The translations under genes and the position numbers were made by a program. Under the pieces are notes generated by a model, which had not been told where the DNA came from, searched no databases, and saw nothing but the letters and a program-made list of their open reading frames with translations. DNA of 64,000 bases from Methylobacterium sp. NEAU K (GTDB lineage: Bacteria > Pseudomonadota > Alphaproteobacteria > Rhizobiales > Beijerinckiaceae). Shown piece after piece: positions 34,844 through 43,268 of the stretch (positions are counted from its first letter, which is position 1; each line of letters opens with the position of its first letter). The stretch covers positions 62,001 through 126,000 of the forward strand of contig NZ_JAUYZJ010000002.1 in NCBI RefSeq assembly GCF_030700285.1, written 5' to 3'.

Positions 34844-36649
34844 ATGAGCGACTTGCCGAAAGACGACGCGCCGGGGGGGCATGCCCTTCCGGACGCAGAG
34901 ACCACACGATCCGAGCACTGGGTCCCCGCCACGGATGCGGGCAGCGAACGCGAGCGGGACGGCCGGGCCGCGAAGTCCTCCGCGGACGGAAAGAATCGGT
35001 CGCGGACGGAAGCTGCGCCCAGGCCGATCGCCGAGGTCTCCGCACCGACCGATGCCGAGGCGCCGACCCCGCCTGGCGAGCGCATCGCCAAGGCGATGGC
35101 ACGGGCCGGCATTGCCTCCCGGCGCGATGCCGAGGCGATGATCCTGGCCGGTCGCGTGAGCGTCAACGGCGAGATGCTGACCTCGCCGGCCCGCAACGTC
35201 ACCGACGATGACCGGATCCTCATCGACGGCGAGCCGATGCCGGCGCGCGAGCGAAGCCGCCTGTGGATCTTTCACAAGCCGCGCGGCCTCGTCACCACTG
35301 CCCGTGATCCGGAAGGCCGCCAGACGGTCTTCGACGTCCTGCCCGAGGACATGCCGCGGGTGGTCGCGGTGGGGCGGCTCGACATCAACACCGAGGGCCT
35401 GCTGCTTCTCACGAACGACGGCGGCCTCGCGAAGGTCATCGCTCATCCCGACACCGGCTGGCTGCGGCGTTATCGCGTCCGCGCACATGGCGACACAGAT
35501 CAAGCCCAGCTCGACAGGCTCGCCAAGGGCGTGACGGTCGACGGGATGGAGTACGGCCCGGTGGAGGCGACCCTGGACCGCGTGCAGGGCGACAATCTCT
35601 GGCTGACGCTGGGACTGCGGGAGGGCAAGAACCGCGAGGTCAAGCGCATCCTCGAACATCTCGGCCTGTCGGTGAATCGGCTCATCCGGCTGTCCTTCGG
35701 ACCGTTCCAGCTCGGCGACCTGGAAGTGGGACTGGTCGAGGAGGTGCGCATGCGCGTCCTGAAGGATCAGCTCGGCAAGGCGCTGGCCGAGCAGGCCGGT
35801 GTCGATTTCGAGAGCCCGGTTCGTGAGCCAATCGGGGCCTTCGGATCCCCCAAGAAGGCCGAGCGCGACACCAGCCATACCTCTGCGCCATCCGGGGGAC
35901 GCAATGCTGCCCGGCCCGCACCCGCCCCGCGGGTCTCGACGGGCGGAGCCGGCTCCGGACCGCGCCGCTCCGCCTGGCGGGCGGATGAGGATGCCGGCAA
36001 GCCGAGGGCGTCGCGCGTTCCGCGCCGCGGCGCCGATCCGCGTGCGGCGCAGGCCGCCGCGGCCGAGCGCGGACACGAGCGGGTCGGTTCGATCCGTGCC
36101 GGCGAGCGCAGGGTCGTGGTCGAGCGCCTATCCGCGAGCCCGGTCGAGCCGGTGGCGGAGGAGAAGCCGCGCCGCCGCTACGCCGATCGCGGCGCGCCCG
36201 AGGGATCGCAACGGGGCCCCATGGGACGTCAGGACCGTGAGTCCTCCGGTGGCCGCGCGCCATCCTCCCGCGGTGAGCGAGGGGCTGGCGAGCGGTCTGC
36301 CCCCCGCGAAGCGACCTGGGCTGCGGCCGGGCCGCGCGGCGAGGCGCGACGTGACGACCGCCGAGACGGCAAGCCGGGCGGGCGTCGTGACCGTCCGTTC
36401 GAAGGGACTGCGGCGGAGGGCGCACCGCGGGGTAAAGGCGGCTTCCGGGGACAAAAGCCAGCAGCCGGCGGCAAGCCGGCATTCGGCGGCCAGAAGCCCG
36501 GGGGCGGATCCCGTCCGGGGGCACGACCAGGCGGCAAGCCGGGCGGGTTCGCCGGCAAGGGAGCCGGAGCCAAGCCGGGCGGTCGGCCCGGCGGCTTCCG
36601 GGGCGGCGCGAAGCCCGGCGGGGGCCGTCCGCCGTCCAGAGGCCGATGA
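34844..36649 (+). CDS. Large-subunit rRNA pseudouridine synthase (RluB/RsuA type) with long basic tail
   Basis: 601 residues. An acidic lead of about 80 residues comes before an S4 RNA-binding domain (RIAKAMARAGIASRRDAEAM, VSVNG). The RsuA/RluB synthase domain follows, with the catalytic Asp in GRLDINTEGLLLLTNDG and the REGKNREVKRILEHLGL motif. From about residue 330 on, nearly half the protein is disordered and rich in Gly, Arg, Lys and Pro, ending in repeats of GGKPGGF/KPGG. Such a tail resembles RNA-binding RGG regions. Target uridine is probably in 23S rRNA helix 90-92 (RluB) by family; not certain. The stop overlaps the rsmD start (ATGA). Confidence 0.9.
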   Translation: MSDLPKDDAPGGHALPDAETTRSEHWVPATDAGSERERDGRAAKSSADGKNRSRTEAAPRPIAEVSAPTDAEAPTPPGERIAKAMARAGIASRRDAEAMILAGRVSVNGEMLTSPARNVTDDDRILIDGEPMPARERSRLWIFHKPRGLVTTARDPEGRQTVFDVLPEDMPRVVAVGRLDINTEGLLLLTNDGGLAKVIAHPDTGWLRRYRVRAHGDTDQAQLDRLAKGVTVDGMEYGPVEATLDRVQGDNLWLTLGLREGKNREVKRILEHLGLSVNRLIRLSFGPFQLGDLEVGLVEEVRMRVLKDQLGKALAEQAGVDFESPVREPIGAFGSPKKAERDTSHTSAPSGGRNAARPAPAPRVSTGGAGSGPRRSAWRADEDAGKPRASRVPRRGADPRAAQAAAAERGHERVGSIRAGERRVVVERLSASPVEPVAEEKPRRRYADRGAPEGSQRGPMGRQDRESSGGRAPSSRGERGAGERSAPREATWAAAGPRGEARRDDRRDGKPGGRRDRPFEGTAAEGAPRGKGGFRGQKPAAGGKPAFGGQKPGGGSRPGARPGGKPGGFAGKGAGAKPGGRPGGFRGGAKPGGGRPPSRGR

Positions 36650-37203
36650 GGGTCGTCGGCGGTGCGTGGCGTGGCCGTAAGCTCGCCACGCCGCGCACCG
36701 ACGCGATCCGTCCGACATCCGACAGACTGCGCGAATCGCTGTTCAATGTGCTGACGCACGCTTACGACGACGCCGTCGTCGGGGCCCGCGTGCTCGACCT
36801 GTTCGCGGGCACCGGCGCGCTCGGCTTCGAGGCGTTATCGCGCGGCGCGACCTATGCAGTCCTCGTCGACGAGGGCGCCGAGGCCCGCGCCGTGATCCGG
36901 TCCAACATCGAAACGCTGGGCGCCGAGGGTGTGACTCGGCTTTTCCGCCGGGACGCGACGCGCCTGGGGCCCTCTGGCACGACCGGGGCCTTCTCCGTGG
37001 TTTTCTGCGATCCGCCCTACAATCGCGGACTGGCGCCGAAGGCGCTTGCGAGTGCGGCCGAGGGGGCTTGGCTGGTGCCGGGCGCCCTGGCTGTCGTGGA
37101 GGAAGCCGAGAGCGTTCAACTGGCGTTGCCCGAAGGCTTCACCGAGCTGGAACGGCGCGTCTACGGCGACACCGCCGTCACCCTGGCGCGCTTCGGCGGC
37201 TGA
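36646..37203 (+). CDS. rsmD: 16S rRNA (guanine966-N2)-methyltransferase
   Basis: 185 residues. RsmD methylates G966 in 16S rRNA. It starts MRVVGGAWRGRKLATP, the standard family opening (RIIGGxxRGRxL), followed by RPTSDRLRESLFNVL. The SAM motif is VLDLFAGTGALGFEALSRGA, and the catalytic motif IV is CDPPYNRG. The 4-nt overlap with the pseudouridine synthase gene couples two rRNA modification enzymes, as in many alphaproteobacteria. Confidence 0.95.
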   Translation: MRVVGGAWRGRKLATPRTDAIRPTSDRLRESLFNVLTHAYDDAVVGARVLDLFAGTGALGFEALSRGATYAVLVDEGAEARAVIRSNIETLGAEGVTRLFRRDATRLGPSGTTGAFSVVFCDPPYNRGLAPKALASAAEGAWLVPGALAVVEEAESVQLALPEGFTELERRVYGDTAVTLARFGG

Positions 37204-37210
37204 CTCCGGT

Positions 37211-37564
37211 TCAGCCCGAATCCGCCGCCTCGACCGTCGGCCCGAAATGAATCGCCAGCCAGATCGTGGGCGAGTCGGTGCGCTCGACCCGGTGCAGGCG
37301 GTTTGGCTCGATCAGAACGGTGTCGCCAGCCGAGAGCCGGCGCGATGTCGACTCGTCGGCGAAGCGCAGATCGGCCGAGCCCACCAGCACCGCCACCCAC
37401 TCGGCATGCGGCTGATCATAATTGAAGCCCGGCGGGCTCGCCTGTCCGTTCGAGACGATGCGCTCGATCCGCAACCCCGGCGCCGCGTGCAGCACGGAAA
37501 CAACCTCGTCGGGCACGTCGAGCGGCAGGTCGGCGAAGAGGTTCGTCGGTCGTGGCGCGGTCAT
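37211..37564 (-). CDS. Cupin domain protein
   Basis: 117 residues forming one cupin barrel. Motif 1 is FNYDQPHAEWVAVLVGSADLRF, cut as PHAEWVAVLVGSADL, and motif 2 is LSAGDTVLIEPNRLHRVERT. Only some of the metal-binding residues are plain (His in PHAEW and in RLHRV), so metal use is uncertain. Cupins of this size act as isomerases, dioxygenases or sensors; no neighbour clarifies the role. It converges on rsmD with 7 nt between stops. Confidence 0.8.
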   Translation of the reverse strand: MTAPRPTNLFADLPLDVPDEVVSVLHAAPGLRIERIVSNGQASPPGFNYDQPHAEWVAVLVGSADLRFADESTSRRLSAGDTVLIEPNRLHRVERTDSPTIWLAIHFGPTVEAADSG

Positions 37565-37640
37565 CGGCGTCCTCCCGCCTGTTCAGAAGCGAGCGACGCC
37601 GTGTGAGCCGCGCGGCGGAGCCGGTCAATCCATTCCGGCC

Positions 37641-38093
37641 TCAGGGCTTCGCCGTTGCGGCACCATTGGTCGTGGACCGCTCCGGTGCCTTCTCCGCCGA
37701 TGCGGCGTTGTGCCCGATCCGCGCGGCGGACTTCACGAGCGCGATGACGTCCCGGCGCATCTGGTCGTCCGAGATCTGGTTGTAGGCACGCAGCAGCTCC
37801 ACGGCGCCCGCGACCCGGAGCAGAGCCGGGCCGTTCTCCGTCGCGGCCTCCGGCTCTGGCTCGAAGAAGCTCGACACCGGCACGCCGAGCCGCTCGGCGA
37901 TCGCCTGGAGGCGACCGGCCCCGACCCGGTTCTTACCGGTCTCGTATTTCTGAACCTGCTGGAAGCTGACGCCCAGGGCGCTGGCCAGCGCGGATTGGCT
38001 CAACCCGTTGGCCGCACGCAGGAACGCGATGCGGCTGCCGACCCCGTGATCGATGGCCGTGGTCTGCTTCGGCTTGGGGGTGGGAGTCGACAT
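37641..38093 (-). CDS. XRE family helix-turn-helix regulator
   Basis: 150 residues. The HTH lies at about 18-75: GSRIAFLRAANGLSQSALASALGVSFQQVQKYETG, of which QSALASALGVSFQQVQKYET is the recognition region, followed by NRVGAGRLQAIAERLGVPVSSFF. An acidic linker and a helical C-terminal part (AGAVELLRAYNQISDDQMRRD) match the common Rhizobiales regulators of the PraR type, which control surface attachment and polysaccharides. The tail is Ala/Thr-rich and disordered. The targets are unknown. It lies 76 nt upstream of the cupin gene on the same strand and could share its transcript. Confidence 0.88.
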   Translation of the reverse strand: MSTPTPKPKQTTAIDHGVGSRIAFLRAANGLSQSALASALGVSFQQVQKYETGKNRVGAGRLQAIAERLGVPVSSFFEPEPEAATENGPALLRVAGAVELLRAYNQISDDQMRRDVIALVKSAARIGHNAASAEKAPERSTTNGAATAKP

Positions 38094-38503
38094 GAGGGAA
38101 AGTCCGGATCTCTTCGATTGCGTCAGGCGTGATCCGTGCGGATCTCAGCCGCCGCTCACAACTCATAGGTGCAGCATCGCCCGGCTGAGGTCCAGACGTG
38201 ACGCATGTTATTGCCACAGCTTAGCCGTGCGCGCAACGTATGGTCACGCTTCCGCGATCCTGCGCGTTAGCATTGCCGCAGCATTTCGGCGGTGGATGCG
38301 GTCAAATCGGTAAGGAAATCGGGATTCGTCAGATCCAGGTGATCGGCTCCCAGCGAACGGGAGCTTTCGCACCTGTGTTGAGGTCGAGCGATTGCCTGCC
38401 GCTGCAGTGATGCGACGGAGCCTGATCTGGCGGCCCGTGCGCCGATCCTGATCCGGTCTGGCCGGACCCCTGTCGAAGCCTCCCCGTATCACCGACGCGG
38501 CGC
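38094..38503. other. Intergenic region upstream of the XRE regulator gene
   Basis: 410 nt without a convincing gene. The left end holds the XRE promoter region (ATG at 38093, minus strand) and is somewhat less GC-rich around 38200-38300 than its surroundings. The right end abuts the stop of the alpha/beta hydrolase. Short frames present here have no recognisable product. Confidence 0.6.
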
Positions 38504-39448
38504 TCATGCTGCCGGGCCGAGCCAATCGGTGACGATCCGGAGTTGCGAGTCGTCCAAAAGCGCGGGCGCATGACCGCATTCGGGTATCTCGACGCGCTCC
38601 GTGGGCGGACCGCGCCGGGTCATCTCGTCCGCCGTCGAGGCGAGAAGCAGTTCCGAGTGCGCGCCACGCAGCAGCAGGACCGGACAGGTGATCGCGTCCC
38701 AGTCGCGCCACATGCTGACGCTGTAGACCCGGCCGGGCCGGAAGGCGTCGCCGATTCCAGGGTCGTAGTGGGGCCGCCAGCCGCCGTTCGGCTCGGGAAA
38801 GAAGCTGTGCTTGGCGATGTGGCGCCACTGCTCGTCGGTCAGCGACCCGAATGGCGCCAGAACGGTGCGCAGCCGCGACTCACCCGAGGCGAGGTTGTGG
38901 TGGAGCCGGGGCGCGTCGCGCAGCCGCGAGCCGATGTGGCGGATCGGCGCCCAGGGCAGGAACGGGCCGATATCGTTGATGACCATGCGGCCGATCGGCG
39001 TGTTGGCCGAGGCGGCCAGCACCATGCCGGTGAGGCCGCCCAGGGACGTGCCGACCCAGTCGACCTTGCCGGCGATCCGCAGATGCCCGATCAGCGCGGC
39101 CATGTCGGCGGCGTATTGCGGCAGGCCGTAGAGCTCCGGGTCCTTAAGCCATCCGCTCATGCCCCGGCCGGGCAGATCCGGGCAGACGACCCGGTAGCCC
39201 ATCTTCGCCAGCCGATAGCCGAGCGGATCGAAATCCCGACCCTGCCGGCTCAGGCCGTGGACGCAGATGACCACGTGCGGGCTGTCCGCGTCGCCCCACT
39301 CGACATAGGCGATGCGGTGGAAGTCATGCGGCGCGTAGGCCGAGAAGTGGCCCGTCCGGAACGGCACGTCGGCGCGCCCGAGATCGTCGAGCCGCGGCAT
39401 CGGCTCGGCCGCACAGTGCACCGTCCGGCCGGCTGCAAGCGGGATCAC
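38504..39448 (-). CDS. Alpha/beta hydrolase
   Basis: 314 residues from a GTG whose last bases overlap the phasin stop (GTGA). An ATG at 39400 would give 298 residues. Fold motifs: VVICVHGLSRQGRDFDPLG (oxyanion region), VDWVGTSLGGLTGMVLAAS with the nucleophile Ser in GTSLGG, LLLRGAHSELL (acid region) and CGHAPALLDD with the catalytic His. Soluble, no signal. Enzymes of this group hydrolyse esters, lactones or PHA oligomers. Coupling to a phasin suggests a role around PHA granules or their monomers (inference). Confidence 0.87.
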   Translation of the reverse strand: MIPLAAGRTVHCAAEPMPRLDDLGRADVPFRTGHFSAYAPHDFHRIAYVEWGDADSPHVVICVHGLSRQGRDFDPLGYRLAKMGYRVVCPDLPGRGMSGWLKDPELYGLPQYAADMAALIGHLRIAGKVDWVGTSLGGLTGMVLAASANTPIGRMVINDIGPFLPWAPIRHIGSRLRDAPRLHHNLASGESRLRTVLAPFGSLTDEQWRHIAKHSFFPEPNGGWRPHYDPGIGDAFRPGRVYSVSMWRDWDAITCPVLLLRGAHSELLLASTADEMTRRGPPTERVEIPECGHAPALLDDSQLRIVTDWLGPAA

Positions 39449-39984
39449 GGGGTTTCCGTGCGCGCGGCGGCTTCGCGCGCCAGGCGGCTGGTCGTCTGGT
39501 GGAGGTCCACCATCTGGTCGGTGAGGCGCCGCGACTGGGCCTGCATGAAGGCGACGTGCAGGGCCGCCATCTCCCGCGCGTCGGCCGCCTTCGCCAGATG
39601 CTCCGCGAAGTCCAGGGAGGCGCGGACATTCGTGTCCGACGCGACCAGCATGCGGTGGGCTATCTCGCGCATGGCCGCCATGGCGTGGCCGGCATTGTCC
39701 TCGCAGGCGTTGTAGAGCCGAGCGCCGGCGGCATCCCATTGCTCGCGCATCTTGCGGGCCCCCGCGACGGTGCTGTCGGAGAGCTGGTGCGCCGTCTCGC
39801 GGCTGGAGCCCATGACCGAGCGCCAGCCCTCGAAGGTCTGCGCCATTGAGGCCTCGAAGGCGTTCAGCGCCATTTCCCCGGCCTCGGCGAAGCGTTCGTA
39901 GGCCTCGCGCGCCCGCGCCACGCCGGCCTCGGCCATCTCGCGCCCGGCCTGCGTCGGGAAAGTCGGCAGGTTGTCGTTCTCCAC
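39445..39984 (-). CDS. Phasin family protein
   Basis: 179 residues from a GTG with GGGAG six bases before it. It is almost fully helical and amphipathic, with the phasin pattern FEASMAQTFEGWRSVMG, AHQLSDSTVAGARKMREQW and VRASLDFAEHLAKAADAREM. Phasins coat polyhydroxyalkanoate granules and control their number and size. An ATG at 40041 would add 19 residues with no family match. The following gene, an alpha/beta hydrolase, is translationally coupled, and a 4-hydroxyacyl-CoA-type gene cluster begins 200 nt away on the other side. Confidence 0.87.
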   Translation of the reverse strand: MENDNLPTFPTQAGREMAEAGVARAREAYERFAEAGEMALNAFEASMAQTFEGWRSVMGSSRETAHQLSDSTVAGARKMREQWDAAGARLYNACEDNAGHAMAAMREIAHRMLVASDTNVRASLDFAEHLAKAADAREMAALHVAFMQAQSRRLTDQMVDLHQTTSRLAREAAARTETP

Positions 39985-40253
39985 AAGCGTCTCCCGAGCG
40001 CTGACCGATGGGCCCGTCCCGATGGGTCGCCGGACGGGCATCCGTCAGAGGCGCGCCCCCGTCAACAGAGCACGGTGGCGGAACAGCCCCGGGACCGCGC
40101 CTCGACCGGCCGTCACAGCCTTCGCCGCCGCGTCGACGGGACGATGGCCGGAGCGACCTGTAACCGTCCTGCCGATTGACAGCCCGTGCAGACGCGAAAT
40201 CTTCTCCTGCCGGAGCGAACGCCACGCCCGCCGCCCGATCAGAAGGCAGAACG

Positions 40254-41906
40254 ATGACGGAGACAGATCCGCCCCCCGTGCGGGCCCGGGAGTCAGGCCG
40301 TCACCCGTTCGAGACCGGGCTCGACCGGACGCCGGCCAACTATGTCCCGCTGACGCCCGCCAGCTTGCTGGCCCGCGCCGCCGCGTCGGTCGGCACACGG
40401 ATCGCCGTAATCGACGGCGTACGACACCTGACCTATGCGGACCTGTACGCGCGCTGCCGGCGCTTCGCCTCCGGTCTGGCGCGGCGCGGAATCGGGCGCC
40501 TCGATACCGTGGCGATCCTCGCGCCGAACGTGCTGGAGATGATTGAGGCGCATTTCGCCATGCCGATGCTGGGCGCCGTGCTGAACCCCCTCAACACCCG
40601 CCTCGATCCGCCAACCATCGCGTTCTCTCTGGATCACGGTGGCGCCAAGGTGCTGGTGGTCGAGGCGGAATACGGCGCACTGGCCGCGCGGGCGCTGGCC
40701 GACGCCGCGCGGCCGATTCTGGTGGTGGAGATCGGCGCAAGCGGCATCGCGGGTGGGATCCCCTACGAGACCCTGCTCGCCGAGGGCGACCCGAACTACG
40801 CCTGGCCTGGCCCCGAGGACGAGTGGCAGTCCCTGTGCCTGCTCTATACGTCGGGCACCACGGGGGATCCGAAGGGAGCGGTCTACAGCCATCGCGGCGC
40901 CTACCTCCAGGCGCTCGGCAATGCGGTCACGTTCGGGCTCACCGAGGAGAGCGTCTATCTCTGGACGCTACCCATGTTCCATTGCAGCGGTTGGTCCTAC
41001 CCGTGGGCGAGCGTCGCGGCCTGTGCGACCCAGATCTGCCTGCGCAAGGTCGAGCCGGCGGCGATCTTCCGGCTGATCGCCGAGCACGGCGTCACGCATC
41101 TCTGCGGCGCGCCGATCGTGCTCTCGATGATCGCCCACGCGCCAGTCGCCGACCGGGTGTCCTTTCCACAGCGTGTGCGCTGCGCGGTGGGTGGGGCGGC
41201 GCCGTCCTCGACGATCATCCGCACCATGGAGGAGCTGGGCTTCCAGGTGACGCATCTCTACGGCGCCACCGAGAGCTACGGCCCCGCCACAGTCTGCCTC
41301 GCCCAGCCGGACTGGGCGGAGCTGCCCGATGCGGACCGCTACGCCCGCATGGCCCGCCAGGGCGTCCCGCTGACGACCCTCGACGGCGTCGTCGTGGCCG
41401 ATCCCGAGACGGACCGGCCGGTGCCGCGGGACGGCGTTGCGGTCGGCGAGATCCGGCTGCGCGGAAACACGGTGATGAAGGGCTATCTCGGCAACCCACA
41501 CGCCACCGGGCAGGCGCTCGCCGGCGGGTGGTACCGCACCGGAGACCTCGCAGTCTGGCACCCGGATGGTTCCGTGGAGATCAAGGACCGGGCGAAGGAC
41601 ATCATCATCTCGGGCGGCGAGAACATCTCGAGCCTCGAGGTGGAAGAGGTGCTGATGCGCCATCCTTCGGTGATGCTGGCGGCCGTGGTGGCGCGGCCGG
41701 ATCCGACCTGGGGCGAAAGCCCCTGCGCGTTCCTGGAGATCAAGCCCGGGGCCCTGGCGCCATCGGACCGGGAGGTGATCGACTTCTGCCGGGAGCGGAT
41801 GGCCCGGTTCAAGGTGCCCAGGACCGTGGTGTTCGGACCTCTTCCGAAGACCTCGACGGGCAAGATCCAGAAATTCGTGCTGCGCGATCAGGCCCGGGCG
41901 CTCTGA
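40254..41906 (+). CDS. Acyl-CoA synthetase (AMP-binding), lvaE-like
   Basis: 550 residues. It activates a carboxylic acid with ATP and CoA. Adenylate-forming motifs: LLYTSGTTGDPKGAVYSHRG (P-loop), YGATESYGPATV, GWYRTGDLAVWHPDGSVEIK (cut as WYRTGDLAVWHPDGS), RAKDIIISGGENISS and the C-terminal catalytic Lys in KTSTGKIQKF. Medium-chain type (close to FadD3/AMP-binding 1). The ATG at 40254 follows AGAAGG. It converges on the acyl-CoA dehydrogenase operon with 4 nt between stops. In Pseudomonas putida the levulinate operon also pairs such a synthetase (LvaE) with homologues of that operon. Confidence 0.9.
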   Translation: MTETDPPPVRARESGRHPFETGLDRTPANYVPLTPASLLARAAASVGTRIAVIDGVRHLTYADLYARCRRFASGLARRGIGRLDTVAILAPNVLEMIEAHFAMPMLGAVLNPLNTRLDPPTIAFSLDHGGAKVLVVEAEYGALAARALADAARPILVVEIGASGIAGGIPYETLLAEGDPNYAWPGPEDEWQSLCLLYTSGTTGDPKGAVYSHRGAYLQALGNAVTFGLTEESVYLWTLPMFHCSGWSYPWASVAACATQICLRKVEPAAIFRLIAEHGVTHLCGAPIVLSMIAHAPVADRVSFPQRVRCAVGGAAPSSTIIRTMEELGFQVTHLYGATESYGPATVCLAQPDWAELPDADRYARMARQGVPLTTLDGVVVADPETDRPVPRDGVAVGEIRLRGNTVMKGYLGNPHATGQALAGGWYRTGDLAVWHPDGSVEIKDRAKDIIISGGENISSLEVEEVLMRHPSVMLAAVVARPDPTWGESPCAFLEIKPGALAPSDREVIDFCRERMARFKVPRTVVFGPLPKTSTGKIQKFVLRDQARAL

Positions 41907-41910
41907 CCCG

Positions 41911-42255
41911 TCACGCGCCGCGGGCGGTCGGCTTCCAGACTTCGGCGGCAGCCTCCGCGGCGTTGCTCAGGGCGGCATGGAGATCCGTGTCGGCGTCGCG
42001 CGCGCCTGCACGGATCGCCCGGACGAGACCGGCCAGCGGATCGCCGGATCCGTCAGCCCCGTCGAGGACGCGCGCGCCGGTTTCGCGCAGTCGGTCCGCC
42101 CGCTCGATCTCACGGGCTGCGATGCCGATCGCGTTGGCGACCATCAGGGCGACGTAGCGCGGCCGGCCGGTCAGCCCGGGGGCGACCTCCTCAGTCAGCG
42201 CACGGCGGGCGGCGTCGAGGAGGGCGGCGCCGGAGGGGTCGTCCTGCATGCTCAT
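41911..42255 (-). CDS. DUF6285 protein, lvaB-like
   Basis: 114 residues. Helical and Ala/Arg-rich, with GAALLDAARRALTEEVAPG and LVANAIGIAAREIE (ALMVANAIGIAAREIE) fitting the DUF6285 pattern. The ATG overlaps the stop of the preceding phosphotransferase gene (ATGA), so it is made with it. In P. putida the small LvaB protein is needed by the LvaA kinase; the same pairing here suggests a kinase subunit or partner. That functional link is inferred from family and position, not shown by residues. Confidence 0.82.
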   Translation of the reverse strand: MSMQDDPSGAALLDAARRALTEEVAPGLTGRPRYVALMVANAIGIAAREIERADRLRETGARVLDGADGSGDPLAGLVRAIRAGARDADTDLHAALSNAAEAAAEVWKPTARGA

Positions 42256-43265
42256 CTCCAGGTCTCGGGGGCGGTCGCCCGCAGGATCGCACGCTCCAAG
42301 TCCGGCACCATCCGGCCGGTCAGCGCCAGCTCCAGCGAGAACTCCCGTCCGGAGACGTGGCGGGCGCCCTGCTCCAGGGCGATTACCGCCCAGCGCAGAT
42401 GCGCCATCACCTCCCAATAGGCGACGCGCGCCGGGTCGACGGCGCGCCCGCTCTCGGCCGTGTAGCCGCGATAGAAGGCAGCCCGGGACCCGATGCCGCC
42501 GGCCTCCAGGTCAGGCCTGCCGAACCGCCAGCAGGCGGCACAGAACCAGCCGAGATCCTGCGCGGGATCGCCCCAGCCGGCGAACTCCCAATCGAGCACC
42601 GCCGTGAGGCCGCTCTCGTCGACCATGTAGTTGCCGGTGCGGAAATCCCGGTGCACGAGGGTCGGCGCCGCACAGGCGGGCGCGCGAACCTCGCCCCAGC
42701 GCAGGCCCCACTCGATCGCCGGGCGTCGGGCACCGATGCCGTCGAGGCTCGCGCGCAGGCGGCCGATCTCTGCGAGCGCCGGATCTGGCTCGGGCGTCCC
42801 GAGGAACGCCAACGGTGCGGGCACCGGATCGCGCGGGTCGAGCACGGAGTGGATCTTGGCGAGTTCGCGACCCAGGCTCTCGGCCAGGCGCTCCCGATCG
42901 CCGCCGAGGGTCGGATCCTTGGCGATGCGCGGCCCGAGGCCCACACCCTCGACCAGTCCCATCAACGCGAAGGGCGCGCCGACCACGGCCGGGTCGGCGC
43001 AGAAGCCGACCGGCTCGGGAACCCGCACGCCCGCCTTCCACACCGCCTCCAGGATGCGGAACTCTTCCGCCCGAGTTCGGCTGGACGCGATCGTCGCGGC
43101 GGCATCCATGCGCAGCACGAAGGCGCGCGCCGCATCGCCGATCCGGCAGCGGACAAGCCGGTTCTCCTGGATCGAACCGCCGCCCAGGGGGCGAGTCTCC
43201 TCGATGACGAGGTCGGGACAGCCGAGATGCCCGGCGATCCAGTCGCGCAGCCGCGCCTGTTGCAT
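42252..43265 (-). CDS. Aminoglycoside-phosphotransferase-like kinase, lvaA-like (putative 4-hydroxyacyl-CoA kinase)
   Basis: 337 residues of the APH/choline kinase fold. The nucleotide loop is LGGGSIQENRLVRCR, the catalytic loop LVHRDFRTGNYMVDESG carries Asp and Asn, and the metal motif is LDWEFAGWGDPAQDLGW. This subgroup is the stand-alone version of the kinase domain of ACAD10/ACAD11 and of P. putida LvaA, which phosphorylates the 4-hydroxyl of 4-hydroxyacyl-CoA. Its place beside an acyl-CoA dehydrogenase, an SDR and DUF6285 supports that role over antibiotic resistance. The substrate is not known. Confidence 0.88.
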   Translation of the reverse strand: MQQARLRDWIAGHLGCPDLVIEETRPLGGGSIQENRLVRCRIGDAARAFVLRMDAAATIASSRTRAEEFRILEAVWKAGVRVPEPVGFCADPAVVGAPFALMGLVEGVGLGPRIAKDPTLGGDRERLAESLGRELAKIHSVLDPRDPVPAPLAFLGTPEPDPALAEIGRLRASLDGIGARRPAIEWGLRWGEVRAPACAAPTLVHRDFRTGNYMVDESGLTAVLDWEFAGWGDPAQDLGWFCAACWRFGRPDLEAGGIGSRAAFYRGYTAESGRAVDPARVAYWEVMAHLRWAVIALEQGARHVSGREFSLELALTGRMVPDLERAILRATAPETWR

Positions 43266-43268
43266 CAG

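Noticed and set aside
42252..43265. Aminoglycoside resistance gene
   Set aside because: The APH fold is present, but the protein belongs with acyl-CoA-linked kinases and lies within an acyl-CoA operon.
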